Shown here: piece after piece, positions 34,721-47,247 of the stretch | How the letters are laid out: each line of letters starts with the position of its first letter | Numbering within the stretch: position 1 is the first letter of the stretch | From: an uncultured Clostridia bacterium | Lineage (GTDB): Bacteria; Bacillota; Clostridia; Christensenellales; Borkfalkiaceae | NCBI GenBank assembly: GCA_944341895.1 | Contig: CALVMB010000002.1 | Coordinates: 53,025 to 117,024, forward strand | Reading direction: 5' to 3' | Length of the DNA stretch: 64,000 nt | Translations under genes and position numbers: made by a program | Notes under the pieces: model-generated | What the model was told of the DNA's origin: nothing | Seen by the model: only the letters and a program-made list of their open reading frames with translations | Databases searched by the model: none

Positions 34721-34931
34721 GTTCCCGCCCCGCGCGGGAACGAAAAGCCGCCCCGAAACAGACAGGGCATATAAACTGCCCCGAAGCAGACGGGGCATAA
34801 AAAATACCGCTCCGAAGCAGACGGAGCGGCGCACGCCCCGCAGGACGGGGTGCGCCCCGCACACAGGGTGCGGGCGACAAACGGCGCGCGCAGGGCAAGG
34901 AAAAGGCCCGGCACCGAAGCGCCGGACCTTT
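34721..34931 (-). repeat. Array of seven GC hairpins, oriented leftward
   Basis: Seven adjacent hairpins lie at 34721-34741, 34750-34768, 34778-34796, 34807-34829, 34831-34853, 34856-34874 and 34905-34929. On the minus strand, three share the loop TCTGCTT/TCTGTTT while their stems differ in a paired way (GCCCCG/CGGGGC versus GCTCCG/CGGAGC). In two hairpins the minus-strand RNA has a G-U pair where the plus strand would have an A-C mismatch, and T runs follow the hairpins on the minus strand (TATTTTTT, TTTATAT, CCTTTTCC). This suggests leftward terminators or a structured leftward RNA. The rest of this 335-base gap (34719-35053) holds promoters and the operator. Confidence 0.75.
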
Positions 34932-34984
34932 CCTATGTTTGCAGATCGTGTGAGCCGCTGAATATCGGGTTGTGTCCGATGAAC
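34898..34984 (-). ncRNA. Possible short leftward transcript
   Basis: A consensus promoter at 34991-35019 would start RNA near 34984, and the hairpin AGGTCCGGC/GCCGGGCCT followed by TTTTCC would end it near 34898, giving about 85 bases. No reading frame with a ribosome site is seen in it. It could be a small RNA, a leader, or only a terminated pervasive transcript. No family is recognised. Confidence 0.4.
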
Positions 34985-34990
34985 ATGTAC

Positions 34991-35019
34991 ATTATACATC
35001 ATTTAGTGATGTAAGTCAA
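34991..35019 (-). promoter_or_regulatory. Strong leftward promoter next to the XRE gene
   Basis: On the minus strand TTGACT (35019-35014) and a perfect TATAAT (34996-34991) are 17 bases apart. No protein gene lies downstream in this direction before the hairpin array. Confidence 0.85.
34995..35013. promoter_or_regulatory. Palindromic operator candidate
   Basis: TACATCA and TGATGTA form a perfect 7-base inverted repeat with a 5-base centre. It fills the spacer of the leftward promoter and lies 40 bases before the XRE gene, the usual arrangement for an XRE repressor site. Confidence 0.72.
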
Positions 35020-35053
35020 GCGTTTCCAGATCTGAATGTTGTAATTTAGAGCC

Positions 35054-35266
35054 ATGGAAACCGCGAAACTTGTGGGCAACAACCTGAAGGCTGCGCGCAA
35101 TGCCAAGGGCTATACGCAGAAGGAAGTTGCCGCAAAAATGTTCATGACGCAACAGCAGTACAGCCGCTTCGAAAACGGCGTCTATGAACTCAATTACGCG
35201 CAGATCAAGGAACTGTGCGAACTGTTCGACATCACGCCCAACGACCTGTTCGAAGAGCAACGCTGA
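35054..35266 (+). CDS. Small XRE-family helix-turn-helix regulator
   Basis: The 70-residue protein is almost only an HTH_3 domain: NNLKAARNAKGYTQKEVAAKM, then FMTQQQYSRFENGVYELN as recognition helix region, and a final helix LCELFDITPNDLFEEQR. Such single-domain proteins are repressors of their own gene or of neighbours. No clear ribosome site precedes the ATG, so translation may be weak. The palindrome at 34995-35013 is a likely binding site, which would place the leftward promoter under its control. Tandem terminators follow at 35272-35338. Confidence 0.88.
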   Translation: METAKLVGNNLKAARNAKGYTQKEVAAKMFMTQQQYSRFENGVYELNYAQIKELCELFDITPNDLFEEQR

Positions 35267-35271
35267 GCCGC

Positions 35272-35338
35272 AGGCATGTGACGCATGCCTTGCTTTTTTG
35301 CGCCGCCGCACGCCTGCCGTGCGGCGGCGCGGTTTTTT
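35272..35338 (+). terminator. Two tandem terminators after the XRE gene
   Basis: AGGCATG/CATGCCT followed by TGCTTTTTT (35272-35299), then the 12-base stem GCGCCGCCGCAC/GTGCGGCGGCGC followed by GGTTTTTT (35300-35338). Confidence 0.88.
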
Positions 35339-35445
35339 CTTTCCGACGGGTTGCGGCGCGCAAGGCGGGCAGCGCGCCCTGTCTGCGGGCGGCGTATCCG
35401 CCCCGCCGCATTGTCTTGCTTTTTTTGCGGGCGGCGGTAAAGGGT

Positions 35446-35474
35446 TTGCGCTTTGGCGCGCCGTGTGGTATAAT
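35446..35474 (+). promoter_or_regulatory. pcrA promoter
   Basis: TTGCGC (35446) and a perfect TATAAT (35469) with a 17-base spacer, 48 bases before the ATG. Confidence 0.72.
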
Positions 35475-35521
35475 GAGCGTATTCCATTCTGCGCCCGCAA
35501 GGGCGCGCAAAAGGACCTGCA

Positions 35522-39887
<4,366 letters not shown>

Positions 39888-39888
39888 C

Positions 39889-39917
39889 TTGAAATTTCCG
39901 CGCGTCTTTGGTATAAT
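39889..39917 (+). promoter_or_regulatory. yicC promoter
   Basis: TTGAAA (39889) and a perfect TATAAT (39912) with a 17-base spacer. The -35 box starts just after the ligA stop codon. Confidence 0.82.
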
Positions 39918-39957
39918 ACCCGTCAAACGGAGTATCGCACATCGGGGGGAGAGGCGC

Positions 39958-40833
39958 ATGTTCAGCATGACCGGCTACGGCAAGGGCGAATACCGCGAAG
40001 GCGGCATCGAACTGACGGTGGAGATCAAATCGGTGAACAATCGCTATCTCGACCTGGCGGTGCGCAGCCCGCGCATCTTCGCGTTTTACGAGGAGCGCAT
40101 CCGCACCAAAGTGCGCGCGTCGCTCACGCGCGGGCATGCGGATATCTATGTTTCCTATACCGACAAGCGCGAACTTCCCAAAGCGCAGTATGTGGACGCC
40201 AACGCCGCCCGCGGCTGGGTGGACGCAGCGGTGCGCCTGAAAGCGATGTTCCCCGCGCTTGCCGACGACTTTACGGTGAACGCGCTGATGAAATGCCCGG
40301 ACGTGGTGCGGCAGGAGGAGACGCAAGGCGCGGACGAAGCGCTGTGCGCCGCGCTGGATGCGGCGCTCGACGCGGCGCTTTCCGACCTGAACGGCATGCG
40401 CGCCAAAGAGGGCAGAAAACTCGCCGAGGATATGCTCTCGCGCATGGACGAGATCGGGCGACTGCGGCAGGCGATCGCCGACCGCGCGCCGCTGGTCGCG
40501 CAGGGATACCGCGCCAAATTGGAAGAGCGCATGCGCGAGGCGCTGGCGGGCGTTCCGCTGGACGAGGCGCGCATCCTGTCCGAGGCGGCAATGTTCGCCG
40601 ACCGCGCCAACATCGACGAAGAACTGACCCGTCTTTCCTCGCACATCGCGCAGTTCCGCTCCATCTGCAAGGAGGAGCGCGTGGGCAGGAAACTGGATTT
40701 CCTCGTGCAGGAATTCAACCGCGAGGCAAACACGATCTGCTCCAAGAGCAACGATCTGGAGATCACGAACGCGGCGCTCGCCCTCAAAAACGAGATCGAG
40801 AAAGTGCGCGAACAGGTACAAAACATCGAATGA
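39958..40833 (+). CDS. YicC family protein (probable endoribonuclease)
   Basis: The 291-residue protein starts with the family hallmark MFSMTGYGKGEYREGG and has SVNNRYLDLAVRSPR; the C-terminal DUF1732 domain has AMFADRANIDEELTRLSSH and GRKLDFLVQEFNREANTI. YicC proteins are conserved RNases involved in small-RNA turnover in some bacteria. The start at 39958 follows GGGGGAGAGG; the frame is open earlier but begins inside the promoter. In related genomes remA and gmk follow; here rpoZ follows directly after 29 bases. Confidence 0.92.
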   Translation: MFSMTGYGKGEYREGGIELTVEIKSVNNRYLDLAVRSPRIFAFYEERIRTKVRASLTRGHADIYVSYTDKRELPKAQYVDANAARGWVDAAVRLKAMFPALADDFTVNALMKCPDVVRQEETQGADEALCAALDAALDAALSDLNGMRAKEGRKLAEDMLSRMDEIGRLRQAIADRAPLVAQGYRAKLEERMREALAGVPLDEARILSEAAMFADRANIDEELTRLSSHIAQFRSICKEERVGRKLDFLVQEFNREANTICSKSNDLEITNAALALKNEIEKVREQVQNIE

Positions 40834-40862
40834 CCGCCCTTTGCGGCAAGGAGGATATGGCA

Positions 40863-41084
40863 ATGATCAATGAACCCGTCGTCGACCGTCTGGTCGAAAA
40901 GTTGGGCACTCCCGAGGAACCCGCATCCCGCTATGCGCTGTGCGTGGTGGTCGCCAAGCGCGCCCGCCAGATCATCGATCAGGAACAGAGCCAGGGCATC
41001 CACGAACTGCCCGGCAACACCAAGGAGATCGCGCTCGCCTGCCAGGAGATCATGTCCGACAAACTGACCATGGTCAAAGACTGA
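40863..41084 (+). CDS. rpoZ: DNA-directed RNA polymerase omega subunit
   Basis: Omega helps assemble RNA polymerase by binding the beta-prime subunit. The 73-residue product has INEPVVDRLVEKLG at the start, then YALCVVVAKRARQIIDQE, which fits the conserved helix of the family. Two ATGs are possible: 40857 is only 2 bases after AAGGAGG, 40863 is 8 bases after it, so the second is preferred. It is co-transcribed with yicC, and gmk and coaBC, usual neighbours on either side, are absent. Confidence 0.85.
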   Translation: MINEPVVDRLVEKLGTPEEPASRYALCVVVAKRARQIIDQEQSQGIHELPGNTKEIALACQEIMSDKLTMVKD

Positions 41085-41109
41085 GGCGCGTTTGCGCATT
41101 GAATTTTTC

Positions 41110-41142
41110 TGCTCCGGCGGCGTCGGAGCAGTCTGTTTTTTT
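41110..41142 (+). terminator. Terminator after rpoZ
   Basis: TGCTCCG and CGGAGCA pair across seven bases and are followed by GTCTGTTTTTTT. It separates rpoZ from priA. Confidence 0.85.
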
Positions 41143-41204
41143 CAAGCAAAATTGCCGCGGAGCGGCGGTAAGGACGGGCGCGGCGCCCTGTGCAACGGAG
41201 CAGT

Positions 41205-43370
41205 ATGACGGCGGAAGTGATCGTGGACATCGCCCACAGCGACGTGGACAAAATATTTGAATACCGCGCGATCGAGGGCGTGCGCGAAGGCTGCCGCGTC
41301 AAGGTGCCTTTCGGCAACCGCACCGTCGCGGGCTATGTCATGCGGCTCAAAGAGGGGAGCGACTTCGATGCCGCCCGCCTCAAGGACATCGCCGCCGTCG
41401 TCGACCGCGCGCTCACGCCCGAGTGCATCGCGCTGGTGCACCGCATTTCCGAGCGGTACCATTGTTCCAAGGCGCTCACGCTCCGCCTGTTTTTGCCCGC
41501 CGAGATGCGCAAGGGCACGGTGCGCGAACGCACCAAGACCTTTGTCGTGCTCCGAGACGGCGACGTTGCCGTCCCCGCACGCGCCAGGGCGCAGGCGGCG
41601 GCGCTCGCTTTTTTGCGTGAACGCGGGCGGTGCGGGCTGAGCGAACTGAGCGAGATGTTCGGCAGGGGCGCCGTCGGCGCGCTCGTGCAGAAGGGCGCGG
41701 CGGCGCTGGAAGAGGAAAAGGTGCTGCGCACCCCGTACGCGGGCTTGCAGGGCACGGCGCCCGCCCGCGAACTCACGCCCGCGCAGAAAGAGGCGATCGC
41801 GCGCATCGGCGCGTCGGACAAGCGCGTGCAACTGCTGCACGGCGTCACGGGCAGCGGAAAGACGGAGATCTATCTCTCGCTCATCGCCGCGGCGCTGGAG
41901 GCGGGCAAGAGCGCGCTCTTCCTCGTGCCCGAGATCTCGCTCACGCCGCAGATGTTCTCGCAACTGCGCGCCCGCTTCGGCGCGGGCGTCGCCATCCTGC
42001 ACAGCGGGTTGTCGGCAGGGGAGCGCTTCGATGAGTGGTGGCGGCTGCGCACGGGCGAGGCAAAGATCGCCGTCGGCGCGCGCAGCGCCGTGTTCGCGCC
42101 CGTTGAAAACGTCGGCGTCATCGTCATCGACGAGGAACACGACGGCAGTTATTGCAGCGAACAGACCCCCCGTTACAGCGCGCGCGAGATCGCCTGTCTG
42201 CGCGCCGAATACAACGATTGCAAACTCATCCTCGGCAGCGCCACCCCCTCGGTGGAGACCTACCGCAAGGCTTCGGAAGGGGAATACGGGCTCATCGCGC
42301 TGCCCGAGCGCATCAACCGCAGGCCGTTGCCCGAGATCGTCATGGCGGACATGCGCCGCGAGGTGCGCCGCGGCAACAACAGCCCCTTTTCGGCGGCGCT
42401 CCGCGAAGAACTGGACGCCTGCCTCGCTTCGGGCAACCAGGCGATCCTGTTTCTGAACCGCCGCGGCTACGCGCAGAGCGTGGTCTGCCGCGACTGCGGT
42501 GCCGTCGTCAAATGCGCGCAGTGCGACGTTTCGCTGACCTACCACAGCGAGGAAAACTGCCTCAAATGCCATTATTGCGGCGCGGCGTACAAAATGCTCT
42601 CCGCCTGTCCTTCCTGCGGCGGCGTGCACCTCGGCTACACGGGCACGGGCACGCAGAAGGTGGTGGGCGAACTCAGAAAACTGTACCCGCAGGCGCGCGT
42701 TTTGCGCATGGACGTGGACACGACGAGCGGCAAAGAGGGGCATTATAAGATCTTAAAAGAATTCGGCGAACACCGCGCGGACATCCTGGTCGGCACCCAG
42801 ATGATCGCAAAGGGGCACGATTTTCCCGCCGTCACGCTGGTGGGCATCCTCGATGCGGACATGAGCCTGCATTTTTCGGACTACCGCAGCGGCGAACGCA
42901 CCTTTCAGCTGGTCACGCAGGTGGCGGGCAGGAGCGGGCGCGCGGAGGAAAAGGGCAAGGTCGTCCTGCAGACGTACGACCCCGAAAATTATATCCTGCG
43001 CTTTGCGGCAGACTACGACTATCTCGGCTTTTACCGCCACGAGATCGCGTTGCGCGCTTCCACGGCGTTCCCGCCCTTTTCCGTCATCGTGCGCGTGATG
43101 GTCACCGCCGAAGAGGAGCAGAAAGCGCTTTCCGCGCTCAAAGCGGTGTGGACGGCGCTGTCCGAAGTGTACAGCAAAAACGCTTCCGCCTTTTTGTTTT
43201 TCAACAAGATGCACGCGCCCGTCAAGCGCATCCAGAACAGGCACCGCTTCCAGGTGCTCATGCGCATCACGGACGAGGGGCTCCTTCCCGCGATCTACGA
43301 AAGCGCCCTGCGCTATGGCTCGCGCGACGTGCTCGTGTACGTCGAGGAGAATCCCGCGAATTTATCCTGA
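41205..43370 (+). CDS. priA: Primosomal replication protein N' (PriA helicase)
   Basis: PriA reloads the replisome at stalled forks. The 721-residue protein has the N-terminal DNA-binding domain (IVDIAHSDVDKIFEYR), Walker A HGVTGSGKTEIYL, DEEHD in VIVIDEEHDGSYCS, a zinc region with repeated CxxC (CRDCGAVVKCAQC...CHYCG...CPSCGG), and the helicase C-terminal part with GTQMIAKGHDFPAVTLVG. The ATG at 41205 follows GGAG by a few bases; a GTG at 41190 in frame has no ribosome site. The def gene follows, as in other Bacillota. Confidence 0.95.
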   Translation: MTAEVIVDIAHSDVDKIFEYRAIEGVREGCRVKVPFGNRTVAGYVMRLKEGSDFDAARLKDIAAVVDRALTPECIALVHRISERYHCSKALTLRLFLPAEMRKGTVRERTKTFVVLRDGDVAVPARARAQAAALAFLRERGRCGLSELSEMFGRGAVGALVQKGAAALEEEKVLRTPYAGLQGTAPARELTPAQKEAIARIGASDKRVQLLHGVTGSGKTEIYLSLIAAALEAGKSALFLVPEISLTPQMFSQLRARFGAGVAILHSGLSAGERFDEWWRLRTGEAKIAVGARSAVFAPVENVGVIVIDEEHDGSYCSEQTPRYSAREIACLRAEYNDCKLILGSATPSVETYRKASEGEYGLIALPERINRRPLPEIVMADMRREVRRGNNSPFSAALREELDACLASGNQAILFLNRRGYAQSVVCRDCGAVVKCAQCDVSLTYHSEENCLKCHYCGAAYKMLSACPSCGGVHLGYTGTGTQKVVGELRKLYPQARVLRMDVDTTSGKEGHYKILKEFGEHRADILVGTQMIAKGHDFPAVTLVGILDADMSLHFSDYRSGERTFQLVTQVAGRSGRAEEKGKVVLQTYDPENYILRFAADYDYLGFYRHEIALRASTAFPPFSVIVRVMVTAEEEQKALSALKAVWTALSEVYSKNASAFLFFNKMHAPVKRIQNRHRFQVLMRITDEGLLPAIYESALRYGSRDVLVYVEENPANLS

Positions 43371-43446
43371 ACGAACGAGGGACGGACATCCGCCCCGAAC
43401 GGCGGGCATTCGCCCGCCTGCGCGTCCGCGCAAAAGGAGATCTGTT

Positions 43447-43905
43447 ATGGCGATCCGCAACATCGTACAGCAGGGCGACGACGTCCTGCGCAAAAAATGC
43501 TTCGAAGTGACGGCGTTCGACGAAAAACTCGCCGCCCTTCTGGACGACATGAAGGACACCGTCCGCCGCGAGGAGGGCGCGGGGCTCGCCGCGCCGCAGG
43601 TCGGCATCCTGCGCCGCGCGGTGGTGGTGGACGTGGACGAAGGGTTCTACGAACTGGTCAACCCCGTCATCGTCGCGCAGAAAGGGGAACAGACGGGCTG
43701 GGAAGGCTGTCTTTCGGTGCGCGGCAAGCGCGGCATCGTCACACGCCCGCAGACGGTCAAGGTGGAATACTTCGACCGCGGCGGCAAAAAACGAAAACTC
43801 ACGGCGCACGGCTTTTTCGCGCGCGCCGTCTGCCACGAACTCGACCACCTGGACGGCGTGCTGTACGTCGACCGCGCCGAACGCGTCGAGCGCGTCAAGG
43901 ACTGA
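43447..43905 (+). CDS. def: Peptide deformylase
   Basis: Def removes the formyl group from new polypeptides. The 152-residue metalloenzyme has all three motifs: GAGLAAPQVG (motif 1), WEGCLSV (motif 2, metal cysteine) and HELDHLDGVLY (motif 3, HExxH). The start at 43447 follows AAAAGGAGA; the open frame reaches back into priA but has no other ribosome site. It lies 9 bases before fmt, its functional partner, which adds the formyl group to initiator tRNA. Confidence 0.96.
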   Translation: MAIRNIVQQGDDVLRKKCFEVTAFDEKLAALLDDMKDTVRREEGAGLAAPQVGILRRAVVVDVDEGFYELVNPVIVAQKGEQTGWEGCLSVRGKRGIVTRPQTVKVEYFDRGGKKRKLTAHGFFARAVCHELDHLDGVLYVDRAERVERVKD

Positions 43906-43914
43906 GGAGAGGCC

Positions 43915-44847
43915 ATGAACATCGTCTATGCGGGCGCTCCCGCCTTTTCGGTGCCGCCCCTGCAAGCCCTGCTCGAAGCCGGCTTTGCGGTTTCGGCGGT
44001 CATCACCCAGCCCGATAAGCCCGCGGGCAGAAAGGGCACGCTCACGCCCACCCCGCTCAAGGCGTTTGCCGAAGAGCGCGGCATCCCCGTGCACGCCTTT
44101 GCCAAAATCCGCGAAAACGTTGCCGCCGTGCGCGCGCTGGGCGCGGACGTCATGGTCACCTGCGCATACGGGCAGATCCTGACGCGGGAGGTGCTGGACT
44201 GTTTCCCGCAGGGGGTGTACAACATCCACGCATCGCTCCTGCCGCGCTGGCGGGGCGCTTCGCCCATCCAGCACGCTCTGCTCGCGGGGGATGCCGAAAC
44301 GGGCGTCACCGTCATGAAAACGGACGTCGGGCTGGACACGGGAGACATGCTCCTCGTCCGCAAACTGGCGATCGCGCCGCAGGATACGGCGGGAACGCTG
44401 TCCGAAAAACTGTCCGTTCTGGGCGGCGAGGCGATCGCGGCGGCGCTTTCCGAACTTGCCCGCGGTACGGCGCGGTTCACGCCGCAGGGCGAGGAGGGCG
44501 TCACGCTGTGCAGAAAGATCGAAAAATCCGCCTGTCTCGTCGATTTTACGCGGGACGCGCGTTCGGTGTGTAACCTCATCCGCGCCATGAACCCCGCCCC
44601 CGTCGCCTATGCGTACCTGCGCGGGAAACTGTGCAATTTTTATTTTGCCGAGCCCGCGGAGCGGGAAGAGGACGCGCCCTGCGGCGCCGTCGTGCGCGCG
44701 GATAAGACGGGCATTTATGTCTGCGCGGGGCAGGGCGCGGTGCGCCTTGCCGAGGTCCAGCCCGAGGGCGGAAAGCGCATGCGCGCCGCCGATTTCGTCA
44801 ACGGCAGAAAGGTCGCCGTCGGCGACGTGTTCGGGGGGCAGGCATGA
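43915..44847 (+). CDS. fmt: Methionyl-tRNA formyltransferase
   Basis: Fmt formylates Met-tRNA for initiation using 10-formyl-tetrahydrofolate. The 310-residue protein begins IVYAGAPAFSVPPLQAL, has QPDKPAGRKGTLTPTPLKAF, the catalytic segment NIHASLLPRWRGASPIQHAL with the Asn/His pair, and a C-terminal OB-type domain that binds the tRNA. Its last codons overlap the rsmB start by 4 bases (ATGA), so the two are coupled. Confidence 0.96.
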   Translation: MNIVYAGAPAFSVPPLQALLEAGFAVSAVITQPDKPAGRKGTLTPTPLKAFAEERGIPVHAFAKIRENVAAVRALGADVMVTCAYGQILTREVLDCFPQGVYNIHASLLPRWRGASPIQHALLAGDAETGVTVMKTDVGLDTGDMLLVRKLAIAPQDTAGTLSEKLSVLGGEAIAAALSELARGTARFTPQGEEGVTLCRKIEKSACLVDFTRDARSVCNLIRAMNPAPVAYAYLRGKLCNFYFAEPAEREEDAPCGAVVRADKTGIYVCAGQGAVRLAEVQPEGGKRMRAADFVNGRKVAVGDVFGGQA

Positions 44848-46079
44848 CCAACCCGCTGTACGATCCCTATGCCGTCCTGCAAAAGGTGTACGGCGAAGGG
44901 GCATTCCTCAAACAGGCGCTCGCGGATACCCCGATCGAGGAACAAAACCGCGCGCGCACCGTCAAAGTCTGCTACGGCGTTCTGGAAAACGACCGCCTGC
45001 TTTCACACTATATCCGCCGTTTTGCGCCCAAGACGCCCAAACTGCCCGTGCGCATCCTCTTGAAGATCGCGCTGTACATGCTTTTGTACATGGACAAGCC
45101 GCGGTACATGGTCACGGACAACGCCGTGTCCCTCGCCAAAAAACTGGGCAAGGGCGGCGCGGCGGGTTTTCTGAACGCCTTTTTGCGCGCCTTCGACGCG
45201 TCCGCGGCGCCCTTGCCCGCCGATGCGGCCGAGGCGCTCGCCCTGCGCACTTCCTATCCCGATTTTGCGGTGCGGCGCATTGTCGCCGCCTACGGCATGC
45301 GGGAGGCGGAACGCATGCTTGCACCCCGCCCCGCGCGCACCTTCGTCCGCTTCCGCAGCGAAGCGGACGCGGCGCCCTATCTTGCGGCGGCGCACGAGGA
45401 TACCCCGTTCCCGCTCGTGTACGCCTTTCCGCTCTTCCGCCGCGACGCGGGTTTCGATGCGGGGGCGTACACCTTTCAGTCCGTCGGTTCGGTCGCGATC
45501 TGCGCGGCGGTCGGAGGCTGTGATCGTTTGCTCGACGCCTGCGCCGCGCCCGGCGGCAAAAGCGTGCTGCTCGCACAGAAATGCGGGCATGTCACCGCCT
45601 TCGAACTGCACCCGCACCGCGCCGCGCTCATCGAAAAGTATGCCGCGCGCATGGGCGTCTCCGTCGAGGTCGTCTGCCGCGATTCGTCGGTGTTCGACGG
45701 CGCGTACGAAGAAAAATTCGACGCCGTGCTCGTGGACGCGCCCTGTTCCGGTTTCGGCGTGGCGGGGGAGAACCCAGACATCAAACTGTTCCGCAAAGAG
45801 GAGGACCTCGCCGCGCTCGCGAGTATCCAGCGCGCCATCCTCGCGGCGTGCGCGCGGTACGTGAAGCGGGGCGGGCGGCTGTATTATTCCACCTGTTCCG
45901 TCCTTCCCGAGGAGAACGACGGCACCGTCGCCGCCTTCCTGCGCGCGGTGCCCGGATTCTGCGCCGAGCGCGCGGACAGCCCGCTGCCGCACCTCGATAC
46001 CGAATACGGCATGCAGTTTCTGCCGCACCTGTCGCAGGGGGCGGGCTTTTACCTGTGCGCCATGCGGAGGAAAGCATGA
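44844..46079 (+). CDS. rsmB: 16S rRNA (cytosine(967)-C(5))-methyltransferase
   Basis: RsmB methylates C967 of 16S rRNA with S-adenosylmethionine. The 411-residue protein has an N-terminal NusB-like RNA-binding domain (about 1-130), then the SAM site DACAAPGGKSVLLAQ, DAPCSGFG (first catalytic cysteine) and YSTCSVLPEEND (second cysteine). The ATG overlaps the fmt stop and its own stop overlaps the rlmN start, so fmt, rsmB and rlmN are translationally linked. Confidence 0.95.
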   Translation: MTNPLYDPYAVLQKVYGEGAFLKQALADTPIEEQNRARTVKVCYGVLENDRLLSHYIRRFAPKTPKLPVRILLKIALYMLLYMDKPRYMVTDNAVSLAKKLGKGGAAGFLNAFLRAFDASAAPLPADAAEALALRTSYPDFAVRRIVAAYGMREAERMLAPRPARTFVRFRSEADAAPYLAAAHEDTPFPLVYAFPLFRRDAGFDAGAYTFQSVGSVAICAAVGGCDRLLDACAAPGGKSVLLAQKCGHVTAFELHPHRAALIEKYAARMGVSVEVVCRDSSVFDGAYEEKFDAVLVDAPCSGFGVAGENPDIKLFRKEEDLAALASIQRAILAACARYVKRGGRLYYSTCSVLPEENDGTVAAFLRAVPGFCAERADSPLPHLDTEYGMQFLPHLSQGAGFYLCAMRRKA

Positions 46080-47119
46080 AAGAGATCTTGCAGGACCTGT
46101 CCTTTGCCGAGTTGCAGGCGCTTGTCGCGGAGGCGGAACAGCCCAAGTTCCGCGCCGCGCAACTGTATAAAGGCCTGATGCGCGGCGGGCGCATTTCGAA
46201 GATCTCCGACCTGCCCAAAGCCTTCAAGGCATGGCTGTGCGAGCGGTTCGAGGACGAATCCGTGCGCATCCGCGAGGTGCTCACCGCATCGGACGGCACC
46301 GAAAAATACCTCTTCGAACTGGCGGACGGCAACATCATTGAAGGGGTGCTGATGACCTATAAATACGGCAGGACGCAGTGCGTCTCCACGCAGGTGGGCT
46401 GTCGCATGAACTGCGCCTTCTGCGCCTCGGGGCTGGGCGGGCTGGTGCGCGATCTGACCGCGGGCGAGATCCTTGCACAGATCCTGCTCGTCAACGCGCG
46501 CTTCGGCGGCACGGCGGGCAAGCGCGCCGTCACCAACGTCGTGCTCATGGGCAGCGGCGAACCGCTGGACAATTATGACAATACGGTCAAGTTCCTGCGC
46601 AACGTCACCGCCGAGGGCGGCATCTGCATTTCGGCGCGCAACATCAGCCTGTCCACCTGCGGCATCGTACCCAAGATGCTCGCGCTCGCCGAAGAGGGTA
46701 TCCCCGTCAACCTGACGGTGTCCCTGCACGCGAGTTCGGACGAGGAGCGCGCCCGCATCATGCCCGTCGCCAACGCATATAAGATCGCGGACATTCTGCA
46801 CGCCTGCGACGTGTATTTTCAAAAGACGGGGCGGCGGTATATCTTCGAATATTCGCTGGTCGCGGGGGAGAACGCCGACCGCGAGCACGCCGAACGGCTC
46901 GCCGCGCTGCTGCGCGGGCGTCCCTGTCACGTCAACCTCATCCGCCTCAACGCCGTGCCCGAGCGCGGCCTGCAGGGGGTCTCGGACAAGGAGGCGTACC
47001 GCTTTTTGGACGTTTTGGAAAAGAGCGGGCTGTCCGCCACCCTGCGCCGCAGCGTGGGCGCGGACATCGGCGGCGCCTGCGGACAACTGCGCGCCTCCCG
47101 CCTGCGGGAAGGCGAATAA
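46076..47119 (+). CDS. rlmN: Dual-specificity 23S rRNA/tRNA adenine-C2 methyltransferase (radical SAM)
   Basis: RlmN methylates A2503 of 23S rRNA and A37 of some tRNAs. The 347-residue protein has the radical SAM cluster CRMNCAFC (CxxxCxxC) after STQVG, the MGSGEPLDNY segment, SLHASSDEER, and the C-terminal catalytic cysteine in DIGGACGQL. The ATG at 46076 overlaps the rsmB stop by 4 bases, with GGAGGAAAG upstream. In many relatives prpC, prkC and rsgA follow; here a terminator and rpe follow. Confidence 0.96.
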   Translation: MKEILQDLSFAELQALVAEAEQPKFRAAQLYKGLMRGGRISKISDLPKAFKAWLCERFEDESVRIREVLTASDGTEKYLFELADGNIIEGVLMTYKYGRTQCVSTQVGCRMNCAFCASGLGGLVRDLTAGEILAQILLVNARFGGTAGKRAVTNVVLMGSGEPLDNYDNTVKFLRNVTAEGGICISARNISLSTCGIVPKMLALAEEGIPVNLTVSLHASSDEERARIMPVANAYKIADILHACDVYFQKTGRRYIFEYSLVAGENADREHAERLAALLRGRPCHVNLIRLNAVPERGLQGVSDKEAYRFLDVLEKSGLSATLRRSVGADIGGACGQLRASRLREGE

Positions 47120-47126
47120 AAAGTGC

Positions 47127-47153
47127 ATGCCGCGCCCGTGCGCGGCATTTTTT
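47127..47153 (+). terminator. Terminator after rlmN
   Basis: ATGCCGCGC and GCGCGGCAT pair across four bases and are followed by TTTTT. Confidence 0.9.
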
Positions 47154-47178
47154 GGCGGGCGCGGATTTCGCGCTTGCC

Positions 47179-47207
47179 TTGACAAACGGCGTGCGTTCTG
47201 CTATGAT
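47179..47207 (+). promoter_or_regulatory. rpe promoter
   Basis: TTGACA (47179) and TATGAT (47202) with a 17-base spacer, 41 bases before the ATG. Confidence 0.88.
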
Positions 47208-47247
47208 AGACAGGAAGCGGCGGTTGATCCCGCGCGGGAGGGGATGT

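Noticed and set aside
34272-34898. Minus-strand 208-codon frame through the hairpin array
   Set aside because: Repeated PVCFGA-like strings only reflect the hairpin repeats; it is antisense to the gene at 34332 and has no ribosome site.
34721-34931. CRISPR-like array
   Set aside because: Units are short hairpins with changing stems and 7-30 base gaps; there is no constant repeat of 23-40 bases with equal unique spacers and no cas gene nearby.
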